Under the pieces are notes generated by a model. That model was not told where the DNA came from. It did no database searches and saw nothing but the letters and a program-made list of their open reading frames with translations. The position numbers were made by a program, and so were the translations under genes. DNA of 64,000 nucleotides, from NCBI RefSeq assembly GCF_943181435.1, contig NZ_OW969598.1, forward strand, positions 682,001-746,000, written 5' to 3'. Positions 28,111 to 37,150 of the stretch are shown here, in pieces; positions within the stretch are counted from its first letter, which is position 1; each line of letters begins with the position of its first letter. Origin of the DNA: Neisseria sp. Marseille-Q6792 (lineage in GTDB: Bacteria; Pseudomonadota; Gammaproteobacteria; Burkholderiales; Neisseriaceae).

Positions 28111-28707
28111 ATGAACAGCAAAACTAAACTTCGAGTTAATAAAATAATCGAACTGAAGCATCATATTGAGAATTGGGAAACTCAAACAAGCGAAGAGATC
28201 GAAAAGCTTCTTGTTGATTTTGAGAAACAGCCTAGGCAAGAAATGTCTTCTTATTATACGGAGCTTTTTAGAGATGTTCAATTTGCGGGTGTTTTGGTGC
28301 AAATAGCAAATAAGTATGCGGAAAACAGTAAAATCAATCGCTGTATAGTATCTGCTCTTGGAATGATGATGTGGAGGTATAAGCTTCCTGAGAGTGAGGA
28401 AATATATCGCCTTATGTTAGCGAATATTCAAAGAAAGGGAGTAGCTCTTTTTGTAGCATTTCATCTCCCTAAGATGAAAATGTTTGAGGAATTCCCGAAT
28501 AAATGGGCCTATTTTATGAGTATACCTAAACTCTCTCCTAAAAAGACTTCTGCGGAATACTTTACTAACTTGGTCGAAGAATACATTTACTTTGTACCTA
28601 TGATGTATAAGTCAGAATTGATTCAATACTTCAGTTTGAAATATAGTGAAACAAAAAGTGAATATCTAAAAGATAGATATAAAAAAATACTAAGTATAGT
28701 GGATTAA
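28111..28707 (+). CDS. AT-rich orphan protein of unknown function, 3' end supplied by a Correia element
   Basis: A 198-residue, Lys/Glu-rich, largely helical protein with no signal peptide. I recognise no family. GC content is far below that of rep upstream and dinB downstream, suggesting transfer. The last codons ATA GTG GAT TAA are the Correia terminal repeat at 28695, so the insertion replaced the original C-terminus. Position after a small putative toxin-tail frame suggests an immunity-type protein, without direct evidence. Confidence 0.6.
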   Translation: MNSKTKLRVNKIIELKHHIENWETQTSEEIEKLLVDFEKQPRQEMSSYYTELFRDVQFAGVLVQIANKYAENSKINRCIVSALGMMMWRYKLPESEEIYRLMLANIQRKGVALFVAFHLPKMKMFEEFPNKWAYFMSIPKLSPKKTSAEYFTNLVEEYIYFVPMMYKSELIQYFSLKYSETKSEYLKDRYKKILSIVD

Positions 28708-28849
28708 CAAAAACCAGTACGGCGTTGCCTCGCCTTAGCTCAAAGAGAACGATTCTCTAAGGTGCTGAAGCACCAAGTGAATCGGTTCCGTACTATTTGT
28801 ACTGTCTGCGGCTTCGTTGCCTTGTCCTGATTTTTGTTAATCCACTATA
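28695..28849. mobile_element. Correia element (CREE), 155 bp
   Basis: Terminal repeats TATAGTGGATTAAC and GTTAATCCACTATA enclose the standard Correia core. Same orientation as the copy at 50559-50713. It supplies the stop codon of the gene at 28111. Confidence 0.95.
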
Positions 28850-28856
28850 AAGCAGC

Positions 28857-28893
28857 CATGCCGTCTGAAAACCGTTCAGACGGCATGTTTTTT
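28857..28893. terminator. DUS inverted-repeat terminator downstream of dinB
   Basis: CATGCCGTCTGAA and TTCAGACGGCATG pair, followed by TTTTTT. Confidence 0.75.
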
Positions 28894-28913
28894 GGACGGC
28901 GTGGTAAATCGGT

Positions 28914-29972
28914 TTACGCCCACAAGCCCTGCTGCTGGTTTTTCGGCACAAGATGTCCCACGCCGATACCGATGAGGCGGAACGCGTCTTCCGTCTGCGG
29001 CGGGACGCGCGCCATCAACATTTGCGCAGCCTGCAGCAGAGCTGCGCAGTCGGGCAATACGGAGGAATAAGTCAGCGTGCGCGTGATGATGCGGAAATCG
29101 TAGGTCTTCAGCTTGAGCGTTACACTTTGGGCTTCGACGTTTTTACGCGTGATTTGCCGCCACAAGTCTTCGGCAAGATGGGGCAAGTGTCCGGCAGCCT
29201 GCTCAAGCGGCAGGTCTTCGGGCAGGGTGATTTCTGTGGAGATTTGGAGACGTTCGCGTTCGGCTTTGACGGGGCGTTCGTCCGTACCGCGCGCCAAATC
29301 ATAGAGGCGGTAGCCGTAGCGTCCGAAATGGTTTAAGAGCTCGCCGCGCTCGAAACGGCGCAAATCACCCGCCGTCTGCATACCCAGCGACTGCATTTTT
29401 TTCAGCGTTACCTTGCCCACTCCGGGGATTTTGCCCAAAGGCAGGGTTTCCAAAAATGCCATGACTTTGTGCGGCGGCAACACAAACTGCCCGTTCGGCT
29501 TGCGCCAGTCCGACGCGATTTTCGCCAGAAATTTGTTCGGCGCGATGCCCGCGGATGCGGTCAAACCCGTTTCCGCAAAAATGGCGGCACGGATTTCTTT
29601 GGCAACTTCGCTGGCGTAAGGGATGTTTTTGAAATTACGGGTAACGTCAAGATAGGCTTCGTCCAGCGACAGGGGTTCGATTAAATCGGTATAACGCCTG
29701 AATACGGCGTGAATCTGCGCGGAAACCTGACGGTACAAGTCGAAATGCGGCGGCACATACACCGCTTGCGGACACAGCCTTTTCGCCGTTGCCACCGACA
29801 TCGCGGAATGCAGCCCGAACTGCCGTGCCTCATACGATGCGGCGCAAATCACCGAACGCGCGCCCTCCCACGCGACGACCACCGGCCGCCCTTTCAAATG
29901 CGGCTGTTCGCGCAGCTCTACCGATGCGTAGAATGCGTCCATGTCGATGTGGATAATTTTGCGTGAAGACAT
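28914..29972 (-). CDS. dinB: DNA polymerase IV
   Basis: A Y-family translesion polymerase. It has 352 residues from ATG 29972 (MSSRKIIHIDMDAFYASVE). The catalytic acidic residues lie in IDMDAFYAS (D10, D12) and in EPLSLDEAYLD. The HhH motif GKIPGVGKVTLKKMQSLG and the C-terminal little-finger domain are present. The C-terminus lacks a clear clamp-binding QLxLF motif. Flanked by DUS hairpins. Confidence 0.95.
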   Translation of the reverse strand: MSSRKIIHIDMDAFYASVELREQPHLKGRPVVVAWEGARSVICAASYEARQFGLHSAMSVATAKRLCPQAVYVPPHFDLYRQVSAQIHAVFRRYTDLIEPLSLDEAYLDVTRNFKNIPYASEVAKEIRAAIFAETGLTASAGIAPNKFLAKIASDWRKPNGQFVLPPHKVMAFLETLPLGKIPGVGKVTLKKMQSLGMQTAGDLRRFERGELLNHFGRYGYRLYDLARGTDERPVKAERERLQISTEITLPEDLPLEQAAGHLPHLAEDLWRQITRKNVEAQSVTLKLKTYDFRIITRTLTYSSVLPDCAALLQAAQMLMARVPPQTEDAFRLIGIGVGHLVPKNQQQGLWA

Positions 29973-30059
29973 CGGCTCTTCTGAGGATAAAAGGGATATT
30001 CTACTGCCGGCATCGGGCAAATTCCAAATATACGCCCCGATAGGCCTGCCTCCATAAAA

Positions 30060-30094
30060 ATGCCGTCTGAAACATACCCTGTTTCAGACGGCAT
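30060..30094. terminator. DUS inverted-repeat terminator between the TonB receptor and dinB
   Basis: ATGCCGTCTGAAAC pairs with GTTTCAGACGGCAT. Confidence 0.75.
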
Positions 30095-30115
30095 CCGCAA
30101 AACTACGGTTTTCAA

Positions 30116-33100
30116 TTAAAACTGCCAATCCAGTTTCATGCTGACAGTGCGCGGTTCTCCATAGAAGTTGTTTGCGCCGCGCGTACGGTTGTAGTTGTTC
30201 TCAAAATAAGTGCGTCCGTTTAAGTTCGTACCGATGAGGCTCAATTTGGCGTGTTTGCCCAATTCGTAACGGACGAAACCGTCTATCAGCCCGTAGCCGC
30301 CCTGCCTGATGTTGTACAGGCTGCTTGTGCCGCTTTGTGCGGACACGCCGCCGCCGACGGTCAGCCCCGTATTCGGTATATGGAAGCTCGTTCCAAAACG
30401 GAATATGTGCACGGGTGTGAAATTGCTGAAGTTGTACGGGTCTGCACTGGAATTTTTGGCAAGGCGTTCGGCATTAACTTCGGCGGCGTTTTTGTAGCGG
30501 CTCTTGTTGTAGGTGTAGCCCGCAAAGACTTTCCAATCTTCGTTCAACTCGCCCGACAACTCGAATTCCGCACCCCTGCTAACCACTTTGCCTATCGGTT
30601 TGGCAACGGTTTGGAACGACCCCTGCTTGCCGCCTGCTCCGGGAACATAACCGAAATCGACGACCGTGCGGTTTTTCTGTTCGAGGTAAAACAATGCGAA
30701 CGAAGCATTCAGCCGTCCTTGCAAGAACGCGCCTTTCCAGCCTACTTCATAGTTTGTGCCGACCAAAGGCGGCAAAACGGTTTTGGAGCTGACATCGACA
30801 TTATCCTGCTGTTTGAAGATTTTGGTATAACTTCCGTAAATACTCTGTTGCGGTGTCAAATCATAGGTAATGCCTGCATAGGGCGTCAATTTATGACCTT
30901 GCATCTTAGCCGTGTAATGGTCCTGATCCGCCTTAATGCTTGATGCCGTCTGAAAATCGCTTGCCGGCTGCCCATAGCGGACAGGCATATCTTTGGTTTG
31001 CGAGGTCTCATAGCGCGTGTAGTGCAGCCCGCCCAAAAGGTGCAGTCGGCCGGTTACGTTGAAACGCGTGCTGGCAGTCAGCGAATGGGTTTTGTTGGTG
31101 TTGAGGTATTTGGCGTAGTTATACAGCGCAGGAACATGATCGTCGGCCACTTTGACGGTTTTCCAAACCGGCACCGTACCGGAAAAACCGCTAAAGGCAG
31201 GCGTGCCGTCGGGATTGGTCTCCTGAATCTTATTGCCTTTTTCATCCAGTTCATATACATCGACATATACCGGCGTCCGGCTGCCGCTGTATTCGTCATA
31301 GTAATACACCTGTTTGCCTTCGGCATCGAGCTTGGGCTCGGTTTTTATTTTCTTGGCGTTCCTGCATTCTTCGGCATAAACGGTACGGTTGCCTTTTTCA
31401 TCGTACGCCTTCCAATCGGGTTCTTTATGCCCCCTGACCAAAGGAGAAGACAAATCGCCGTCCGGTTCTTCCTCACAACTTCCCGCATACACGCCGTGCG
31501 TTGCCCCCGTATTCGGACGTACTCTGTGGCGGCGTTCGTAGATTTCCAGATATTCGGAACGTATCTTTTCATTGCCGTAGGCATAGCCGACAAAGAAATC
31601 GTGTTCCCGCCCGAAGAGCCCGTATGTGCCGGTCAGGTCAAGTTTGATTCCCCATTGGCGGTCGTCTTTGGTATGCCGCAACGGCATATAACTGTATCGT
31701 CGGTTGGCGGTAGCCTTACGATTAAAGGAAGAGTCATACAGGCTGTTTGGGAAACGTTGCGCCGCATTATTAAAGATGCCCTCCTTCGCAAGGGCTTTAT
31801 CGACAAATTCCGACTTATCGGCATCAACGCCCGGATCACCCCAAGAACCTTGACAGATAAAGTCCAGCGCGTCAGGGTCACTCATACACTTGTCAAAACC
31901 GGCTTTGCGTTCTGCGGTACGGCGGCTGCGGTACTGTTCGAAAGCGGTATTATCGAAATGGTTTTTAACAAAATCGGCTTTGCGCTCCCGGTATTCCTTG
32001 GCAGTTTCGTCACGATATGCTTTCAGTTTCTCCAATGCCTTATCTTTCGGCTCGAACGGGATGACTTCGTTTTTTTCGGTCAAAAAGCCTACCGCATCCT
32101 CACCCGACAAACCTGCCGCATGTTCGTTTTTCAGAAAAAACTGCCCCACCTTCGCATCGGATTCATTCTTGGTATAAGACACTTCGGCATTGAGCTGCCA
32201 ACCGTTGTCAAACACATGTTTGAAACCTGAGAAAAGGTTGTATTTGTCGGCACGCAACCGCGACCAATCCTCCCCCAAATAAGTGTTGCGCGGCAGTTGC
32301 AAAGGCCGGTTGCAGGCAGGCGTTGAACTGAACGGGGCAGTTTTCTGATTTTCACAGGGCAAAATAATGCCCGAAAAATCAGGAACCTCCCTACTCTTCT
32401 GATACATACCGCCCAAAGTAAGCACACTGCTGTCGCCCGCATCGGCTTCGGCAATGCCGTAAACCATATGTTTCCTGCCCCAAACGCGGTCTTTAAACGA
32501 TTTTTTATACTCTTCCGCACCCACCAACCTTCCGCGTAAGGTATTCGCCTTATTCAGGCTGCCTGAAACATCCAACACTGCACGCCTGCTGCCGCGATGG
32601 TCGGCGGTCAGCTCTCCGGTATGTTTGAAAGAAGCGGTAGGCCGCTTACGGATCAAATTGACGGTTCCGCCCGGCTCTGAATTGGATTGGGTCAACCCTG
32701 TTGCACCCCGTACAACTTCAATATGGTCATAAACCGCCAAATCGGTACTCGGAGACACGTCGATTTTCGCCGTATATCCTGAACGACCTGCAACATTGAC
32801 GGTAATACCGTCTTCACCAATCTGATCAATATAGAAACCGCGTGACAAAAACCGCGTCTGCAAGCCTGAATCGCGCACAACGTTGACACCCGTCGTGTTT
32901 TTCATTGCCTCTTCAAGCGTATGCACCGCCTTATCGTCAAGGCGGCTGCGCGTGATGACGCTGACCGACTGCGGCGTATCCTTGCCCGCAATCCTCATAC
33001 CTGTGGCGGTGGACATCCGATCTATCGTATAAGAACGGGTCTTTTCGGTCTTGCCCGACAAAGCATGAGAGCCGCGTACATTGACCGTATCCAGACTGAC

Positions 33101-33205
33101 GGTATTGCCGTCTGAAACAGGCACAACACCGTCTGCAAAAGAACCACCGTAAGCCGATAACAGCATAACGGTCAGAATTTTAAGTGAAAAATGATTTTGA
33201 TTCAT
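30116..33205 (-). CDS. Large TonB-dependent outer-membrane receptor
   Basis: A 1029-residue receptor from ATG 33205 (AGAGG upstream) with signal peptide MNQNHFSLKILTVMLLSAYGG. The plug includes GKDTPQSVSVITRSRLDD, VHTLEEAMKNTTGVNV and the VVRGATGLTQSNSEPGGTVN segment typical of the siderophore-receptor branch (FhuE/FpvA-like). The protein ends in a C-terminal beta strand with terminal Phe (MKLDWQF). It is 200 to 300 residues longer than usual siderophore receptors. Much of the excess is a Lys/Glu-rich helical insert around residues 400-480 and a Cys-containing loop around 590-690. In Neisseria such receptors take iron, haem or zinc sources, but the ligand cannot be read here. It resembles the Tdf-type neisserial receptors. 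Confidence 0.88.
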   Translation of the reverse strand: MNQNHFSLKILTVMLLSAYGGSFADGVVPVSDGNTVSLDTVNVRGSHALSGKTEKTRSYTIDRMSTATGMRIAGKDTPQSVSVITRSRLDDKAVHTLEEAMKNTTGVNVVRDSGLQTRFLSRGFYIDQIGEDGITVNVAGRSGYTAKIDVSPSTDLAVYDHIEVVRGATGLTQSNSEPGGTVNLIRKRPTASFKHTGELTADHRGSRRAVLDVSGSLNKANTLRGRLVGAEEYKKSFKDRVWGRKHMVYGIAEADAGDSSVLTLGGMYQKSREVPDFSGIILPCENQKTAPFSSTPACNRPLQLPRNTYLGEDWSRLRADKYNLFSGFKHVFDNGWQLNAEVSYTKNESDAKVGQFFLKNEHAAGLSGEDAVGFLTEKNEVIPFEPKDKALEKLKAYRDETAKEYRERKADFVKNHFDNTAFEQYRSRRTAERKAGFDKCMSDPDALDFICQGSWGDPGVDADKSEFVDKALAKEGIFNNAAQRFPNSLYDSSFNRKATANRRYSYMPLRHTKDDRQWGIKLDLTGTYGLFGREHDFFVGYAYGNEKIRSEYLEIYERRHRVRPNTGATHGVYAGSCEEEPDGDLSSPLVRGHKEPDWKAYDEKGNRTVYAEECRNAKKIKTEPKLDAEGKQVYYYDEYSGSRTPVYVDVYELDEKGNKIQETNPDGTPAFSGFSGTVPVWKTVKVADDHVPALYNYAKYLNTNKTHSLTASTRFNVTGRLHLLGGLHYTRYETSQTKDMPVRYGQPASDFQTASSIKADQDHYTAKMQGHKLTPYAGITYDLTPQQSIYGSYTKIFKQQDNVDVSSKTVLPPLVGTNYEVGWKGAFLQGRLNASFALFYLEQKNRTVVDFGYVPGAGGKQGSFQTVAKPIGKVVSRGAEFELSGELNEDWKVFAGYTYNKSRYKNAAEVNAERLAKNSSADPYNFSNFTPVHIFRFGTSFHIPNTGLTVGGGVSAQSGTSSLYNIRQGGYGLIDGFVRYELGKHAKLSLIGTNLNGRTYFENNYNRTRGANNFYGEPRTVSMKLDWQF

Positions 33206-33478
33206 AGAGACCTCTGTAATATGCAAGTGTGCAAATCGTCCAAAGGCCCTCACAACTGTTTTGATTTTTTATATTAATTGAAAAAAAGTAATTCTTAATT
33301 AAATTTATAGATAGGATTGTATTCCCATTTTGACAAAAAACAAACTGCTCCTTACCGTTTATTTCAAAAAACGATAATATTGTATTGAAAAATATCCGAA
33401 TTTAAATATAGACCGTCAATGCGGAAAAAAACACCCAAATTGGCTATAATCCCGACAAACACACTCAAGGACAACAAC

Positions 33479-34258
33479 ATGGCAGCCTCGCCCGAAGCAA
33501 AATTCACTGAAGAAAAGATTTTGTGGGTCAAACACCACACGCCGAAACTCATCACTTTCGCCATCAGCCGTCCCGAATCCTACCGTTTTAAAGCCGGACA
33601 GTTCTCCCGACTCGGTTTCTACGAAGGAGAAGGTTTCATTTGGCGTGCCTATTCCATCGTTTCCGCAGAATATGCCGACACGCTCGAATATTTTGCCGTA
33701 CTCATCCAGGACGGCCCCATGTCGGCCCGTTTCGCACAAATGCAACAGGGCGACACCATCCTGCTCGATAAAAATGCCACCGGCTTCCTCCTGCCCGAAC
33801 GCTTCCCCGACGGCAAGGATTTGGTAATGCTCTGCACCGGCTCCGGCATCGCCCCCTTCCTTTCCATTCTCGAACAACCCGAAATCCGGCAGCGTTTCGA
33901 TACCGTCAACCTGATACATTCCGTATCTTTTCCCGAAGAATTGATTTTCAACGACCGGCTCGCCGCATTGTCCGAACATCCCCTGGTAGGCGAATACGGA
34001 CACTCGTTCCGTTTCGTCCCTGTTACCACCCGTGCCGCCAATTCCGACGGATTGGGCGGCAAACGCATTCCCGAACTCTTAAAAAACGGCAGCATCGAAC
34101 AGGCACTGCATACCAAGTTCACCCCGGAATCCACACGGTTTATGATTTGCGGTAACCCGGAAATGGTCAAAGACACCTTCCAAACGCTGCTTGACATGGG
34201 TTACGCCATGCACCGTAACCGCATTCCCGGTCAAATCATGATGGAAAACGGCTTCTAA
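33479..34258 (+). CDS. fpr: Ferredoxin-NADP(+) reductase
   Basis: An FAD enzyme moving electrons between NADPH and ferredoxin or flavodoxin. It has 259 residues from ATG 33479 (CAAGGA upstream). The FAD motif RAYSIVSAEY, the NADP-binding CTGSGIAPFLSIL and the near-terminal FMICGNPEMVKD segment are visible. The upstream in-frame ATG at 33419 would add a leader unlike the family. It diverges from the TonB receptor across about 270 AT-rich bases that must hold both promoters. Confidence 0.94.
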   Translation: MAASPEAKFTEEKILWVKHHTPKLITFAISRPESYRFKAGQFSRLGFYEGEGFIWRAYSIVSAEYADTLEYFAVLIQDGPMSARFAQMQQGDTILLDKNATGFLLPERFPDGKDLVMLCTGSGIAPFLSILEQPEIRQRFDTVNLIHSVSFPEELIFNDRLAALSEHPLVGEYGHSFRFVPVTTRAANSDGLGGKRIPELLKNGSIEQALHTKFTPESTRFMICGNPEMVKDTFQTLLDMGYAMHRNRIPGQIMMENGF

Positions 34259-34331
34259 AAACCACCCTGCTTGTCCGATGCCTTCGGATGGACGGGCAAA
34301 CCGACACGGCACGAAAACCGCGTCGGCAAAA

Positions 34332-34359
34332 ATGCCGTCTGAAAAAATTCAGACGGCAT
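34332..34359. terminator. DUS inverted-repeat terminator
   Basis: AATGCCGTCTGAA and TTCAGACGGCAT pair between the convergent fpr and DnaQ-like genes. Confidence 0.75.
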
Positions 34360-34468
34360 CTTCGGACACATTACCTGTAAACGGCAACACATTCCAACCC
34401 AAACCGATTAGGCAATCAATACGAACGGCTGTTTACATACTTACCGGCTTTCACCAACCGGTATCGAT

Positions 34469-35854
34469 TTAACCGATTTCCTTAATATTTTTCCTGTCCG
34501 TTTTAAACTTTGCCTTAAACACATCCGGCAAATCTTTATCGAAATACCAAAGCCCGTCATCCATTTCCAATGCGCCGCCCATTCCGTGCAGAACGACCGT
34601 TTTCCCCGTTAAAGGATCGGTTTCGGTAATTTCCACCTCATGCATTTTTCCCCAATCCAAAACAGGCAACTTGTGTGCAAACGCCAAAACCTGTTCGTCA
34701 GAACGGCCGCACGCCTTATCGCATCGGCCCGAAACATATACGGGACAAGGCTCATCCTCTGTATAACCGTCCGACAGAATACCGGCTGCGGCAGGACACA
34801 ATCCGTATGTTTCCGCCCACGACGACAAAGCCCGTCTCGCTGCCTTTTTATTGGCAAATAATCCGGTAGGCGGATTATCCGTCACACCGTTTTTCAAAGC
34901 CGCTGTTTTCGCATTCAACATGCCGTCTGAACCTTTTTCAAACCTGACGGTCGTAAATGTTTTAAGCAGGTTTTTGGCAGATACATAACAACCCGAATGA
35001 TAACGCCCGACCAATTCTGCTTTAATCTTATATGCATGCAGGCTGCCCAATGCGGGAAAAAAACGGACTTCCTCCGTATTGCACCAATCAAACGGGGCTT
35101 TTCCGGCATCCAATAAAGCCGAAACCTCGCTATATACCCGTTCAAACGTACCGATGTAATTTACTTTCCCTCCGCCGTCGAAACAAGCCAGCACCCCCAT
35201 ACCGTCAGGTAAACCGTACAACTGTTCCCTCAACCGTTCGGGCAGCGCGGCAGGCAGCGGTTTCGGATTCATCAAACGGAAACACTGCCTGATCCATGCC
35301 TCAACCCCATGTTCCGACAGACTGTATTCCAAATAATCACACAATGCCGATACATCCGCCATCGCACGATGCCTGTCGTCCACAACAATCCCCAACCTTT
35401 CGATGATACTGTCCAGGCTGTGCTTGTAAAATTGCGGATACAGACACCGGGACAGCTGCACACTGCACAAAGCAGGCGATGAAAATCCGATACCCGCACG
35501 ATGAAACTCATGCTTTAAAAACGTATAGTCGAAACGGCTGTTATGTGCAATCAACACACAACCCTTCAATACCGAAAACAACTCGCCGGCAATCTCTGCA
35601 AAAACAGGTGCGTCGGCAACCATGCCGTCTGAAATCCCCGTCAGCCCCGCCACAAACTGCGGAATAGGTTTTTGAGGATTAACCAGCCACTCATGCCTCA
35701 CCATCCTTCCCTGCTCAAACTTGATCAAAGCCACTTCGGTTACCCTGTCTTCATACAGATTGCCGCCCGTCGATTCCAAATCAACCACGGCAACAGGCAT
35801 TCCAAACCGTAAAAATACCTTTTCCAGCAAGGGCCAGCGAGAAGCAACAATCAT
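34469..35854 (-). CDS. DnaQ-type exonuclease fused to a degenerate GIY-YIG (Cho/UvrC-like) domain
   Basis: A 461-residue protein. The N-terminal ~200 residues form a DEDDh 3'-5' exonuclease like the epsilon subunit of DNA polymerase III (VVDLEST with D25 and E27, AHNSRFDYTF, and HRAMADV with the His and last Asp). The next ~100 residues resemble the GIY-YIG nuclease of Cho/UvrC. NYIG is kept, but the catalytic Arg and the LLLEA Glu positions look replaced (LGSLHAYKIKAEL). Exonuclease-Cho fusions are known in proteobacteria and relate to excision repair. The long C-terminal part contains four Cys (PCPVYVSGRCDKACG and the upstream YGLC). Start ATG 35854 is preferred over 35881. It is probably a repair nuclease rather than the replicative epsilon. 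Confidence 0.82.
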   Translation of the reverse strand: MIVASRWPLLEKVFLRFGMPVAVVDLESTGGNLYEDRVTEVALIKFEQGRMVRHEWLVNPQKPIPQFVAGLTGISDGMVADAPVFAEIAGELFSVLKGCVLIAHNSRFDYTFLKHEFHRAGIGFSSPALCSVQLSRCLYPQFYKHSLDSIIERLGIVVDDRHRAMADVSALCDYLEYSLSEHGVEAWIRQCFRLMNPKPLPAALPERLREQLYGLPDGMGVLACFDGGGKVNYIGTFERVYSEVSALLDAGKAPFDWCNTEEVRFFPALGSLHAYKIKAELVGRYHSGCYVSAKNLLKTFTTVRFEKGSDGMLNAKTAALKNGVTDNPPTGLFANKKAARRALSSWAETYGLCPAAAGILSDGYTEDEPCPVYVSGRCDKACGRSDEQVLAFAHKLPVLDWGKMHEVEITETDPLTGKTVVLHGMGGALEMDDGLWYFDKDLPDVFKAKFKTDRKNIKEIG

Positions 35855-35971
35855 TTTATTCTCTTTAAATTCAAACAACAAACCGATATTTTACACTTTT
35901 AAGGCATTTCATCCAACAAAACAATTGACAGAATCCGATGATTACCCTAAAATTCAAATCTTTCTTGCAGC

Positions 35972-36048
35972 GCACCCGTAGCTCAGTTGGATAGAGTATC
36001 TGGCTACGAACCAGAGGGTCGGGCGTTCGAATCGCTCCGGGTGCGCCA
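35972..36048 (+). tRNA. tRNA-Arg(ACG)
   Basis: A 77-base cloverleaf, anticodon loop CTACGAA, acceptor GCACCCG/CGGGTGC, encoded CCA. Confidence 0.96.
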
Positions 36049-36065
36049 GTAAGAAAATACAATAT

Positions 36066-36140
36066 GCGCCCATCGTCTAGCGGTTAGGACATCGCCCTTT
36101 CACGGCGGTAACCGGGGTTCGATTCCCCGTGGGCGTGCCA
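36066..36140 (+). tRNA. tRNA-Glu(TTC)
   Basis: A 75-base cloverleaf with anticodon loop CTTTCAC, acceptor GCGCCCA/TGGGCGT and encoded CCA, 17 bases after tRNA-Arg. Confidence 0.96.
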
Positions 36141-36147
36141 AATTCCA

Positions 36148-36178
36148 AATCCCCGAGATTATCCCTCGGGGATTTTTT
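36148..36178 (+). terminator. Terminator of the tRNA-Arg/tRNA-Glu unit
   Basis: AAATCCCCGAG and CTCGGGGATTT form a stem followed by a T run. Confidence 0.9.
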
Positions 36179-36314
36179 ATTGCCTCAGCAACTCGTTACC
36201 ATAGTTAAAATTTAACAAGCACTATTTTCACTTTTTATCCTTTCCTACAACTTCGAATTTACGTATCCACATAAATTTATATTTTCTACAATTTCAATAC
36301 TATCCAATTATTGC

Positions 36315-36656
36315 TTATTCATTTTTCTTATAGTAACTGGGATATAGAGGGTGTTCAAATAAACCATCATCAATCATTTTCTCAATCTTCGCCGGCAAAT
36401 CAACTTTATATACTTTGTTATAAATAGCTGTGCTTAAACATTCAAATCCGCCTCCCGAAGAAGCATCACCTAAAAAATTTTGAATTGCTTCTATATCGGG
36501 ATAATGATCAGGATTATGTAGATAACGCATATATTCCTCTAAAACTCGTCTAATGTATAGAAAGTCTTTCAGGTTCATTGTTATTTTTTCCTTATCAGAA
36601 ATAGCATCTAATCCATATTCAACGATATCTTTTATACTTGTATATTTTATCATCAT
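36315..36656 (-). CDS. Small AT-rich orphan protein
   Basis: A 113-residue protein (start at 36656 or 36653) of no recognised family. It is acidic, mostly helical by composition, without signal peptide or membrane segment, and AT-rich relative to neighbours. It sits alone between a tRNA pair and a short CREE, a typical place for imported genes. Size and composition are reminiscent of immunity proteins, but there is no adjacent toxin gene. Confidence 0.55.
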   Translation of the reverse strand: MMIKYTSIKDIVEYGLDAISDKEKITMNLKDFLYIRRVLEEYMRYLHNPDHYPDIEAIQNFLGDASSGGGFECLSTAIYNKVYKVDLPAKIEKMIDDGLFEHPLYPSYYKKNE

Positions 36657-37150
36657 CTTTACCTACCCCCTTCATCAGAATCTCAGACGTAATCGAATCA
36701 TATTCAAACCTTTGCCGTGCAAACCGATATCCCATAACCGAATGCGGTGTCCGTCCAACATTTTACCCGATTGAAACGCCTGATATATTGCACCCCATCA
36801 ACGTGGCATTACTTTTCTTAACAATCCCCTTTAACAGCAACTGACTAGGCTCTTTTATGCCATCATCAAATTTATAGTGGATTAACTTTAAACCAGTACG
36901 GCGTTGCCTCGCCTTGCCGTACTATTTGTACTGTCTGCGGCTTCGTCGCCTTGTCCTGATTTAAATTTAATCCACTATAATATTTTCTCTCCCGATTGAA
37001 ACAGGCGTAACAGAATATGCCCGAAGCTCCGGCTGCTTTCTTGTTTACCGCCGCGATATTTAGAGTATAATACCAAATTTGAGCAATGGTTCTAAAACAG
37101 TTAGAACCATTTTTCATGAGCCTGACTGATTCGTATACTCGGAGAAACTG
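36657..37150. other. Region with a short Correia element and no supported gene
   Basis: 494 bases containing the 107-bp CREE (36873-36979) and the upstream region of the nitronate monooxygenase gene. Here an imperfect inverted repeat, GGTTCTAAAACAGTTAGAACC at about 37090-37110, lies roughly 40 bases before the start codon. The part before the CREE has a short open frame that I cannot support. Confidence 0.55.
36873..36979. mobile_element. Short Correia element (CREE), 107 bp
   Basis: The same terminal repeats as the long copies, but the core lacks about 50 bases present in those, jumping from the CGCCTTG segment to CCGTACTATTTG. This is the known short Correia class. Confidence 0.93.

Noticed and set aside
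33206..33478. Fur box upstream of the TonB receptor
   Set aside because: I searched the AT-rich spacer and found only poor partial matches to the consensus, so I did not call one.
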